Source: Osmia lignaria lignaria (taxonomy: Eukaryota; Arthropoda; Insecta; Hymenoptera; Megachilidae). From it: 64,000 nucleotides of DNA. A model generated the notes under the pieces. That model ran no database searches, was not told the DNA's origin, and saw only the letters and a list, made by a program, of their open reading frames with translations. The stretch spans positions 8,060,001 through 8,124,000 of the forward strand of contig NC_135035.1 in NCBI RefSeq assembly GCF_051020975.1. Direction: 5' to 3'. How positions within the stretch are numbered: position 1 is the stretch's first letter; every line of letters starts with the position of its first letter. Shown in pieces: positions 27,901-38,800 of this stretch. The position numbers were made by a program, and so were the translations under genes.

Positions 27901-30900
27901 AATAAGAAATTTTTCATTTAATTAAATCCTCCGTCCATCGTCCGCGGTAAATACGATCGGTTTAATGAAACCTAAATCGCATAAACCTTGAAATAATAAA
28001 GAATAAATATTCCTAGTCTGGTAATTAGTTTAAACAGAGAAAGAAAATGGTGCGCTTTCACGAAGGAGAGGATTCTTCACGGATATGCCTTGGATTATCA
28101 TTGTAGTCGTTAATCGGTCGGGAAACGGTATATAAGAGAAAACAGAAAAGTGGATAAAAGGAGGCGAGAAGAAAAAGAAAACACTGATGGGTACTTCCGA
28201 TAAAAGGGACGATTGTGTAATTTTTTAATGGACGAGGTAATTCAGGATAATTGTTCCTTTCAACGAGAAGACGCTCTTCCGAGCGATCTCGGAATTATTC
28301 AAATTTTCTCGCTATTTTAATCCTGATTGTTCTACTAAATCTTGTCAAATTGAAACTCGTTTCATTCTTTCCACTGCGATTCCAAGCCCGTATATCGTCT
28401 GCTGAAATATGCACGAAGGTCAATCTAGTCAGCTATTTCCAGCCATCTTTAAAAATGTATACGTCCGTTTCGTGACTCGATATATCTGCATTCCGATTCA
28501 AACGAAAGTTACAAAGTCGCCTCAATCGACTTCGCTTTTACCTCGAGGCTATAATTGGTCGAGGGTAATATCGACCCTGGACGTGAGACGATACACGATA
28601 AATAATTGATTTCTCGTGTCACTCTGTAAGACGTAACTGCTATTTAAATAAAGAATTTCTTGAAAATTTCATGTCTAAATCAATTTCTTTACCTCTTCAC
28701 ATTTTTAGCCACCCTTATTGTTTACAGGAAAGAATTCCATCTTTCATCGGTTTCTTTTTTCCCACGGAAACTCAGCATTTGAATAGCCGAATTATTTATC
28801 ATGCAGATTGCTGTTACAGCGATGGACCATTAGATATACAAGGAACTTCTATAAAACGGTAAGAAACGGTACACGAATGTGTATCCGGGCCTCGATATTC
28901 CAGCCCCAAGGGAACCGGAAACTTCTTTGCCTCGGTGCAATATTTAAGAACAAACTGACAGAGATTCCTTTTTATATTTCAACGATTCCGTCTTCACGCG
29001 GTTATAGGAAATCCGCAATTACCCTGATTCGCTTGATGTACCTGCTGTTAGGGAGAATTTCGTGACAGGCGAGGATTCATCGTTCCAATGCGAATTCCCC
29101 GGTGTCGCGATACAAGTTTTCTAATTACTCGGCTGATTACGGTGCAATGGCAGGTAATTATAAAGCGGCGTTGCATTGATGGCAAAGCGTTACGCTCGAT
29201 CGACCAGAGAGAGTATTTACCAGGCCGACACGCTTCTATTAAAGGGTCTATCTTGTGCTAGGCGAAATCGAGCAATCTCGTTGTTTGCTATTTCGTAGAG
29301 GATAATTGCGTCTTCCTCTCTCCTTGCGAAATAAGATTTTATAGGACAAGGAATTGTTTCACGAGCCACAGTAAATTTAGCAAACAACGATTTGTAATCT
29401 TTTTTCAAATTTGTAAATTAGAGTATAGGCTATAAAACGGAGAGATAAGAAACGACATTACTTACGGAATAACGTGATACTTAACAAACTTTCTCGTTTC
29501 TCATTTCCAACAAACTTTCCGCGAAACTTTAGTCTCCTTAGTCATATATTATTCTACTTGACCGTGTTTTCTGAATTTCGCATTCTACTCCCTGCATTCT
29601 TTATTCCCTTTATCGTTACGGTTACTCCTATCAATCATACCAAACAGAACACTGACAGAACCCTATTTCAATAAAGATATATTGCTGCTAGAATTGTTCA
29701 ATTTCAAAGCGATACACGTGTGCTGTTTTGATGGTGGAACAAAATTTCAATTTCTTCCTTTCAGGCGCGTAAAAAAAGTGTCGGTAAAAAACAATGGTCG
29801 ATGTTTAAATAATTATTCGCGTGTCGTAAATCAAGGGGAGCGAGAGTTTTACGAGCGACGGAACGCGAGAGGAAAAAAAAATCGAGGTAAAGGGAGCAAC
29901 GGACAGCGATAAATGAAGATCTCGTAAATCGCGATTCGGCACTCGTTTTCAACGACACTACCGCACCATTCGATAATCGTCGGGTATAAAGCTAAACAGA
30001 AAAAAGGCAAGAGAAAGGACAAACAAACAGGACATGGACGACCATTGAAAAAAAGAGAGGAGACTGACAAGCTGAATTTTCCGTTTGCAGGATCGCTGAT
30101 ATTTCACTCGTTGATCGTTGAAACGTATACAGTTGACCCACTATTTTTATCATTTGATCGACGATCGTAAATTTGATACGCTTGTAAGACATTTATTTAA
30201 AAAAAAAATTAAACAGCTAGCACTGTGACGTGAAAAAATTGAAATAGACCAAATGAAACACGAAATATGGTGGCAATATGTTATCCAAGCGAACTCATTA
30301 ACATGAAGAAAAAAACGGAACTTCAAAGGAACGTAATTTACAAGTTTCGAGTCGTTTCTCATGACTCACCCATGGCACACTGTTTTACACTCCATTGTTT
30401 ACGAAGGAAGTTAAATAGAAGAATGGTTCAGAAAAAGGACGAAAAAAACAAGGGAGATCGATTTCAGGAACCACTGAAAAACGCTCTTGACGTCGAAACT
30501 TACCAGTTTCTTTCTTCAGAAGTATCGAACAACGGGCTGCTTAATCTTCTTTAACCGCGACGAGGCAACGCGGGTGGAAAAAGTTAAAAGACCAGGAAAG
30601 AATCTAATAATTCACCGAGCGTCTGCTTTGGCATTTAGAATGACTTTCTGAAAAATTAACCTTTCGTTGTCCGACTACTCGAACACCGTTCGCTAATGTC
30701 CCTGCATTCGTTGCATTTTAATCCGTTCCACTTCGACGCGAATTCCGAACGCGAAATTCCGAAAACGTTGCCACGGGTTTGCGCGCAGGCAAAATGACAG
30801 GGATAAAGAGAAATCCGATACACGAGGAGCTGAGAAATCACGCGTTCCTTCGAGAGTCTGAAATAAAATCCAGCACGCTTGCGAGCGTCAGCATACGAGA

Positions 30901-31440
30901 CGCAAAAAAGAAGACGAGTAGGAAAATCAGGGAAGATCGCAATTTCTCCGGAGAGAATTCGTTTAACGTAAAGAAAACCGCTTGGAAACGCCATCATACA
31001 TTTTTCTCAACATTTTTCAATATCTGCGGCCATACTTTATAACCTAAGATAAAAACCATCCCGTCTTTTTATGATTCTTATGAAAATGAAAATGGGCAAA
31101 AATAATTTCGTTTGCAATTTTTAATAATTCTTAAGTGAAACGGTTAGATTCGTGTAGCGTTTGTCAGCAGTGGTGGGGAACGTGTTAAATAGAAGGAAAG
31201 TGGATGAATGGACGAGGGGATGGGCAATAACCAAGCCACGGCCCATGTAAGGGTTGGTAGCCTTTTTCGACTGTCCTAAATCCAATCAAAATCCTCTCTT
31301 CTCCCTACACCGACCACTTCGCACCCACTGCCTCGACCCAGTTTACCATTGAACGGGGAAACAACAATTTAATTTACAAGTTTCCAGCTCGAAAGGAGCT
31401 CGGTTAACGCCATGGCAAAAAAAATTCCATTCATTGAACA
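21980..31440. other. unique non-coding DNA
   Basis: I see no gene in this 9.5 kb. Frames at 22764-23169 run antiparallel on both strands. A hairpin with CCAAT-type arms lies at 23661-23681. An A-rich run lies near 22688-22697. The stretches 24000-24170, 26220-26400 and 26810-27070 are very AT-rich and appear featureless. From about 31200 the composition becomes GC-richer, leading into promoter-like sequence. Confidence 0.6.
23661..23681. other. 8-bp hairpin with ATTGG/CCAAT arms
   Basis: ATTGGCTA and TAGCCAAT flank the 5-nt loop TAAAT. The arms present CCAAT on both strands, which could bind an NF-Y-like factor, but a stem of this length is also expected by chance. Confidence 0.35.
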
Positions 31441-31450
31441 GGGACGAGGA

Positions 31451-31482
31451 TATAAAGAGGGTAAGCTATTAGAGAGAACAGT
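31451..31482 (+). promoter_or_regulatory. TATA-type core promoter candidate
   Basis: TATAAAG begins at 31451 and an ACAGTA word places a possible start A at 31480, 29 bp downstream. The initiator match is weak because the T of TCAGT is absent. The preceding 250 bp are GC-richer than the neighbourhood. A short ATG frame starts at 31525. The spacing supports a promoter; the weak initiator and lack of a known gene keep confidence low. Confidence 0.25.
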
Positions 31483-31524
31483 AGGTTGCTTCTTTGTTCC
31501 AGTTTACTTCGAATATCGGCGTTG

Positions 31525-31617
31525 ATGTTTTGCAAACAAGTTACACGCGACACAACAGGGGGAATTTTCTTTGTTCCATGGCGTTCTGGGCCAGGGATTC
31601 TCGATTACATCGGGTAA
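31525..31617 (+). CDS. 30-codon small ORF behind the TATA candidate
   Basis: An ATG about 45 nt after the predicted start opens a 30-codon frame that closes at TAA 31615-31617. The product would be apolar toward the C-terminus with Gly, Pro and Trp, no clear signal peptide and no family I know. The stop overlaps a GGGTAATT word that could serve as a splice donor, so this could be the first exon of a longer message. It is reported only because a promoter-like element precedes it; frames this short are abundant by chance. Confidence 0.12.
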   Translation: MFCKQVTRDTTGGIFFVPWRSGPGILDYIG

Positions 31618-32127
31618 TTTGAGAAAAGGGATGCAATTTGGGGCATTGTGCAGGAATTTTAATATAATGTAATGTATAAGATGATTGGACGAGCCAACAC
31701 ATACGATTACCTTATTTTAATTAAATTAAGGTGTCGATGATAAGGAATTTTTAGAAAAATGTTTGGAAAATTGAAGAAACTTTTTCGAGCATCCTGTATT
31801 TCTTTGATTATCACATCGAATAGATGCAAGTGAAAATACCAACGAGAGATTCGTTAAATATCAAACGAATTTTCAGAATCAATTTTCTCGATAACGAAGC
31901 CTCGTACGAACGAATTTTATTCCATATTCCCTATTCATTTCCCCGTATAGAATCATCAGTTTCCCACTTGTACCAGTTACAAGGCAGCCTATATGTATAT
32001 TCTCTTCCACTCTTTTTAAAATTGCCCTGTGTTCAAAGAGCTCTTGAATATGTGCCGGTACTCCCCCGCACTCGCCAGCAGAGGGTCATTCGCAACACCT
32101 ACACTTACTATTCTAACTAACCGATGG

Positions 32128-32183
32128 TATATATAAAGCCACGAATCTGGTAGATAACCATCAGAAATATTCACCGAATCAAG
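32128..32183 (+). promoter_or_regulatory. TATA plus initiator core promoter and short 5' leader
   Basis: TATATATAAAG spans 32128-32138, with TATAAAG starting at 32132. A TCAG word places the predicted start A at 32163, exactly 31 bp downstream, the canonical insect spacing. The initiator matches TCAG but not the last two positions of the TCAKTY consensus. A 20-nt leader then ends in ATCAAG just before an ATG at 32184, a favourable initiation context. The upstream 100 bp are GC-richer. This arrangement resembles compact promoters of small, highly expressed insect genes. It is the best core-promoter candidate in the window. Confidence 0.4.
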
Positions 32184-32381
32184 ATGCAAATTTCATTGAA
32201 TTGTAATCTTTGTCAGCAGTTATTCTTCGATAAAGTTATGCAATTCTCTTCGTTCATCCGCGTCGTGTTATATTACAGAAGAAAATTGAACCCTGGAAAT
32301 GCTGACCTTTCCCTTCAGGCCTCCTGTTTCCTCTATCATCAACGATGGAAAAACTCTCGGTCGTATCGACCTTTCGGATGA
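32184..32381 (+). CDS. candidate first coding region behind the TATA promoter, 65 aa or spliced
   Basis: An ATG directly after the predicted leader opens 65 codons to a TGA at 32379-32381. The unspliced product starts MQISLNCNLC, has no clear signal peptide and matches no family I know. An acceptor-like site lies inside: a CTGAC branch word and the tract CCTTTCCCTTCAG end at about 32320, and a weak GTAATC donor occurs 19 nt after the ATG start. That splicing would give a different product of about 49 residues ending at TGA near 32470. I cannot tell whether either form is made. The case rests on the promoter, not on the protein. Confidence 0.2.
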   Translation: MQISLNCNLCQQLFFDKVMQFSSFIRVVLYYRRKLNPGNADLSLQASCFLYHQRWKNSRSYRPFG

Positions 32382-32400
32382 ACGAAAGAAGACCATCACA

Positions 32401-33154
32401 GGGTTTTGAAAGTATAATTGCCGTCGCCTTGAAAGCTATAACAGCGTGACATTAAGGTCGAACACGATACGAGGAAAGTCTTTGACATTTTACATTCACT
32501 CTAACGCGATCGGCTATCACGTTATGCGTCATTAAAGTGCGGCAACGGATATAGTTTCCTGGCAAAGACACGGATGATAGGATCGAATCGTGCAGCTTCG
32601 ACGAGGTTAATCAAATTCGACAGATAATTTACTCGATCTTATAAAAAAGTAATAAAGTTCCTTAGAAAAATATTGAACGTTGAAAATTTTGGACTGCTAA
32701 TTGGATCGTCGAAAGAAATTAAAATTTCGAATTGATCCTGGCTGAAAGTTCGATAAAATTTGCACCGTGATTGTGACTTGGTAGAAACTTTCAAAATTTA
32801 CTTTACAGACTGAAATGTAGAGTTGAATAAATATTTATAATACTTCGTATACCCTCGGATCGATTTTGTTTCAAGTTTCAGACGGTTGCTTTTGTTTGTA
32901 AAAGAAGAGGGAAATTAGCCAGATGGAAATCCTTCTGATTTCTGTAGCCGATCGCTCTTCTTTCAATTTGCACAAACGCTCAATGGTACCACGGTGTAAT
33001 TTATTTCTGACGTTTGATTAACAGCCCGAAGGTTTGATTAACAGCGAGACAGCAGACGTATTCGACGAAGAACGGTGACAATAGGTATATTGTATAGGTT
33101 AATACAGGTATAGGAGGCTCAATCAGCACACAAGTTACACTGGCCGTATTTACA
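32401..33154. other. unique AT-rich DNA with a 20-bp direct duplication
   Basis: GTTTGATTAACAGC occurs at 33012 and again at 33032, a 20-bp tandem step. Nothing else is recognised. If a gene starts at 32184, this could be its intron or 3' flank. Confidence 0.5.
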
Positions 33155-33243
33155 GTTGCGTTGGTCGTTAGTTAGCTGTTCAACACGATCAGGTACACCG
33201 CCTAAGAGGTGTTCAATACCGACCGCAGCCTGGTAAACGCAAC
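33155..33243. other. possible folded RNA or multi-stem element
   Basis: GTTGCGTT (33155-33162) pairs with AACGCAAC (33236-33243). GGTCG (33163-33167) pairs with CGACC (33220-33224), with an 11-nt bulge on the 3' side. ACACC (33195-33199) pairs with GGTGT (33208-33212) inside. The nesting gives an 89-nt stem-loop. It matches no tRNA, microRNA or snoRNA class I can define, and the stems are short enough to be fortuitous. Confidence 0.25.
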
Positions 33244-36200
33244 GTAACGAAGACCCATAACAATTTACTCGCCGATGTTCAACCGTAGAAGGCATTGATT
33301 ACTAGCCGGCTCGTTGCCTTTTAATTAATGAGATTCAGAGACAGTCATTACTTCCCTCGCGAAACACGAAAACGCAGCCTTCTACAAACGTTCGAGCGAT
33401 ATTAAAATATCGCGACACCTTTGCACAAAGGAGAACAGATGCAAGCCACAGCTTTAAAAAATTTTCATTACTTTTCTGGGATTGATAGAAAACAGGGCTT
33501 TCAATGTAAACGATCGAGCGTCGAATATTATCGAAATTAAAAGCTCCGTGCGCGATATTTATCAGAATAACCGCGATCAAGGACAGGTTTCCGGTTAATA
33601 TCCATCGAGGGGGATTAAAAAGAATGTAGGTCACAGGGAAGGTAGAATCGTCGAAAAGAAAAAATAACCACAGAGACGTGTAATCATAAATCTCGTATCG
33701 CGGTGAAAAAAGTACAAACGTCCTTTACCGGAAACGTTTTCTCGCAGGTATTTATCAGACGATCGATCGATCCGTTTGATCTATCGCATTCTTCACGCGG
33801 CATCGGACAAAGCTTCCTACGTGCACGGTGTTCAGACGAAATCGAGGATCTGTTTTACGACGCCTGCGCCAACATTTTCCACTTCTTTTTTTTTTTCACA
33901 GAAAAAAGCAGTTTCGTAAACAGATTTGCTCGTTTGCTTCGAGCATTCCTGTTCCGAACGGATGCAACGTTCCCTTCGTTGATACAATGTCGATCGTTCA
34001 ATTTCCAACGATAGATCTGCCATCAAAAATTTCCATATCGTTCTTCTATTTAACCTTTAAAATATTCCGAGGGAATGTAGAACACGGATCGTCTAATCAA
34101 ATGCATTTTTTATGCAAAACTAGAGATAGCAAAAAAGTTATTGATCAACGAAATCAAAGTCTTCGTTTTACGAAATGAAACGTTCACAAAGGATGCCGTT
34201 GCAGCAACTTCCACGCGGCAACAATCGAGTCAAAAACTGAACAATTCAAAACTTCTCGACGTTTTCCACCCTGCAGCGGACGGCAAGTTTGAAAACTCTG
34301 CGACTTTCGAACTGGACTCAATTTTGAAACTCGCAAAACATCAAAATTTTCATTCGCTCCCGCTTCGCAGCACTCGAACTTTCGTTTAACTCTTATTTCA
34401 AATAAATTGAATTGTCTATTATTTTTCTAGATAAGGGTTAATGAAGTTTCTTTCTGTGTCTCGTTGTCGAGATTGACTGAATAGTGGTCTGAAACAAGGA
34501 AGAAGATTAACAGCCCTGAAAACGTGTACATCGAACGGCGGAAAGCAATGGCGAGGTTCGTCTATCATCGATTCGGTAACGAGCCACTACAGGGCGTTTA
34601 ATCAAAAGGCCTGCGCCATTAATTCGCCGATCTATCGGGGAAAGCGGCTAATTGGACGATTCAATGCTCGAAACTCAACTCTCACGAGGCAGCCAGCCCT
34701 TTCTCGGAAACTGGCGGCAAAGTTTTCCGATATTTTATTAATCAACTTCACCGATTCGATAAATTACACGTAGATTCGAGTCGTTAACGAACACCCTTGT
34801 TAATTATTCATTTTAATCGGTTAACAGAGCAATTTCCTGAAATTCTGAAAATTTTCTTTACTATCATAATCGTGAGCTAAGGTGACATTTTTCAAAATCG
34901 AATTTTCTAATGAAAATAAAAAATTTTGTAAATCTACTTTTCAAATATCATTGGAGAAATTAAAATATCTTGATAAGCGATTAACCCATCCTAAGAATGA
35001 GAATGGAATCAGGAATTGCAAAAAGGATTCCTTCCAACGTCTCAGATAAAAGAACCTCTCTTTTAGGTCAAGATTCTAGGTGAATTTTACATTTGAGGAA
35101 ACTCGTTCCATGGAAGGAGTATAACTTAGAAGATACCTGTTGCAAAGGATTAGACTTCTTTATTCACTATTTTAACCCATTTCGATTCAGTTTACCTTCC
35201 TCGATATAAACGATCGCGGATAAAGCTTATCATTCATCAATTCAGACATATTCAGGAAGAATGTAAAATTGATATAAAATTCATAAATGTGTCCTTTAAA
35301 CAGGATCGTTTCCGAAAATCCCATGCTAATCCACAAAAGCAACGATACATATTCAATAATATGGAGGATCCATTGACGCAACCTTATGAATAATAAATTC
35401 ACCGACTGCTTTCAACGTATTACAGATCACGGCGCGGCGTTTCGTCAAGCGGAAAGTACGCGGATCGTCTGTTTTCGACGTTTCCATTTCATATTTCCTT
35501 CGAGCGGAATCGTTTCCCGATCGCACGGCGTGAAAGCGCATCGAGAATAGAGTGGATAGGAACGAAGAAAAATCGAGGCTCGTTCGGAAACAAACGACGC
35601 TTTTTCCGGCAAGTTCCTACCTTTTTTCCCATCCGTGTCCCGTCGGTACTTCCACGAGACGGAACGGGCGAGGCTCGTCGAAAACGTCGGTTCGTTTGCA
35701 TTATTTCTCGCTTAAAATGCAAACTACCCTCTACGACGTTGCTAACGAGCTAAGAAAGAAAGCAGACTTTAGCTGATGCGATTTTATTACCCTCCTCTTC
35801 GAGAACCGACGTGACTTTTGTTCCTGGATAACAGAGAACTCGACTCTACAACCTTCCTTGTATTGACATTACCGAGGCGTTAAAAAAGTGAATTGGCCGG
35901 CGTTAATAGGAGCTGTTAATTAAAAGAACGAACTCACCGTGAGAATGATTTTAAAGTGGAAGCCGATTTCTTTTTATCCTCATTCCTTCACAGGATTCTG
36001 ATCAAACTTTACGTTTCTACGATTAAACTTGCGAATACTAGCGCGAATTTACACGACAATTTACAACTTTTATAATCCTATTATACAAAAATGTTCGTCT
36101 TTATTAACTATCAAGGGAAGAGTTCTTTTCAAATTTACCCCTTAAGGGATTTCCACAATGTTCGAAGGGAGTGTACTTTTGAAAATAAAACGAGCCACTT

Positions 36201-38521
36201 GTTTTCTTGCCCGAAATTAAATTCTCCTAGGATCCATTGCAACGCAAACTTCCCATGAAATTGGAGGCAACAAACTTTTGTTTATTTGTACATCCCGGAT
36301 TTTGATTGAACCGGTATCGTTGTTCCAGATTTGATAAAAAATCTTGAAATATCGTGGGACGATATAAACGTTACAATAAAAGTTGAATAGCATCGAAATG
36401 ACGAAACGATATCGTTCAAACGAAGCCGCATCTATAATTAAAACATTACTGATGAAACGATGTAATATTGTCGATGATAATTAAAGGCTCGATATGGTCC
36501 AGCAACAATACACGATATAGATTATTGTATCCCGACAAGTATCCAGATTATTCCCGTGATTAATTCTACAGAAGGACACGCACGTTTTGTGTATCCGCAT
36601 CAGTGTATGAAATAAATATTCCATCCGTCGAATCTACGATAATATGCAGAAACATGATCGTGGTAATTATACGGAAAGAAACCGTTCGAATGATTAATTA
36701 TTTTAACCCTTTGATTGACTATTAAATATTCGATTCGCTTGGCAATTAAATTGAACGTCGATTTTCATTTTCGTTGTAATTTCTCAAACTAAACAGTTGT
36801 CGGATCAAATTGAAAAACTACAACTGAACACGAGAAATATTTTTATAAAATAAACATACGAGTGACAGCTGCCTCATTTTCCAAGTGGAAACGCTCTCTA
36901 TTTCCGCGACTATTTTATTTTTTATTTTTTCAACGTCGATCAATCGGCGACCGTTCAGAATTAATTTCAAAATTTATCCAACACACGGTCACGAGTTCCT
37001 ATAGTAAAGTAATGTATTTCAAACAGAGGGAAAAAGGAAGTGAAGCGATTTTTATAGTACACTCGAATCAAGAGGGTATCATGCTCGGAGACCTTTTTGC
37101 AAAATTTACAAACCGCTTATTTGAACGATGTATAGGGATTCAATAGAGAAAATTACTTTTTTTTTTAAATAACGAAACGCGTACATTTTCAATCCCATCG
37201 AACTCTCGACTACAACATACTCCGTTCGCTTCCGTTTTTACAAGATATCACTTTTGTATCCCCTTTCAATATACGAAAGCCGATACGTTTCTACGAAAAA
37301 TTCGTTCCTCTTCCGACCCCGATATCGGTAACTATCAATTTCACGCTTCAATATCGAACGATATTTATATTCCGTCAACTTTCGTTGCTCCTGACTTCGC
37401 CTAACATCGTCGGTAATTATTGTTATTAATCCTATTAACTGCTCGTAAGGATAGATAAAGGGTTATCATAGTTATCGCGTGACCAATTAATTACATCTTC
37501 CCAACGTGTATGTAAGCAATCCCTAGATTATACTGTTACCAGCTGTTACTACCTACCCGACCAACTATTCCAACTATGTTTGCCCACCAGGGAAATAGAT
37601 CGAGCAACTTTGTTCGGATAATTGCTGTAAATTGCAACTAAGGTGACATTCTTTACCTCTGATACCCTATTATAGATCACAGCTCGCCAAACTTAGAAAA
37701 ATTTATTCAAGATGGTCATATAACCAGGGTGGCTTTGGTCTAATGAGTAATAAAGGGAAGTAGAGAAAAATCAGATAGATACTCCAGTTTTTTAGCGATA
37801 AATATCGATATTGTTTAACAAATTATTATTATCTATGTTTTATATGAAAAAGTATACTTGGAATCTGATTTTGTCCTACTTTCCCTGCCGTCAATCGTGC
37901 AAATTCGATTCAATTAAAACGATCGTTTTGCATTTTTAATTACATTCGAACAATTTCAAGCCGCACCGTCCAAATTGCACGTATTAAATTGCAAATTGCC
38001 GTCCGGCTCTGCCTACATCCGTGCCATTATAAAGTTTCATTATCGCGTTTAATTTAATCTGCAAAAATCCTCGATAATTATCACGTTATGTTGTTCGGTA
38101 ACGACGTACGATTCGAAATTTACAACGATTCGAGTCAGGGTCGAGTAGAGTTCAATCCTGACCTCGATTTGGTACGAAAATCGAAAATTAGTTTGAGCAC
38201 ATTGCACGTGCAACGGAGCATCGATAAACCCATTCAAACTTGGACGAAACTATGTGGTTCGATTTGAATGGAAGGACCTCAGTCACAATCCTTACGACTT
38301 GGAACTATCACGAATCATTAGATAAACTTGGTAGTACTTTGATACGATCCTGATTGTCCATTGTGTCTACAAATGACCTCGCAACAATGTATTTTTTATA
38401 CAAATTACAAAAAGCATCCCGTGTAAATACTAATTAAAAGGAGTTATTAATGAGACAAACGAGAAGTCTAACTAGGCGTGAAAAAAAATAACTGCTGTAC
38501 TTGCGCGTTGAAACCATCGAC
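33244..38521. other. unique non-coding DNA
   Basis: No gene is supported. The open frames at 33703-34178 overlap on both strands and begin at non-ATG codons. The stretch 35400-35780 is GC-richer and open on both strands. The interval 36000-36860 is AT-rich and appears featureless. I find no repeat array or transposon end. Confidence 0.6.
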
Positions 38522-38800
38522 GTCAGCTTCCATCCTGGCCATTACATAATTTGTCAAAAGCAAAGCAATTAAGCCAAATATCACGGGCGTGTCGGAGTAA
38601 TTATGAGCGATGAGTGTGAACAACATACATGCATTTAATATCCCATGTAAAGGCTCAAATTGGACGAAACACTTAATTAATTAGACAGATGAAAAATCAG
38701 GTTACGGGGAAGAAAAATTGATAATAACATCAGCGACAGCTTCCATTTTCCCTCCCATTATATAATTGTTCAGAAGCAAAGCAATTAAGCCAAATGTCAG
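38522..38800. repeat. degenerate duplication with an identical 22-bp core
   Basis: A roughly 65-bp segment beginning GTCAGCTTCCAT at 38522 is repeated from GACAGCTTCCAT at 38735. Within it a 22-bp core (38558-38579 and 38774-38795), built around GCAATTAAGCC, is identical, while the rest of the unit is about three-quarters identical. The core contains a CAATTA homeodomain-type word. Retention of an exact core in a diverged duplicate suggests constraint, for example paired transcription-factor sites in an enhancer; that role is inference. Confidence 0.75.
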
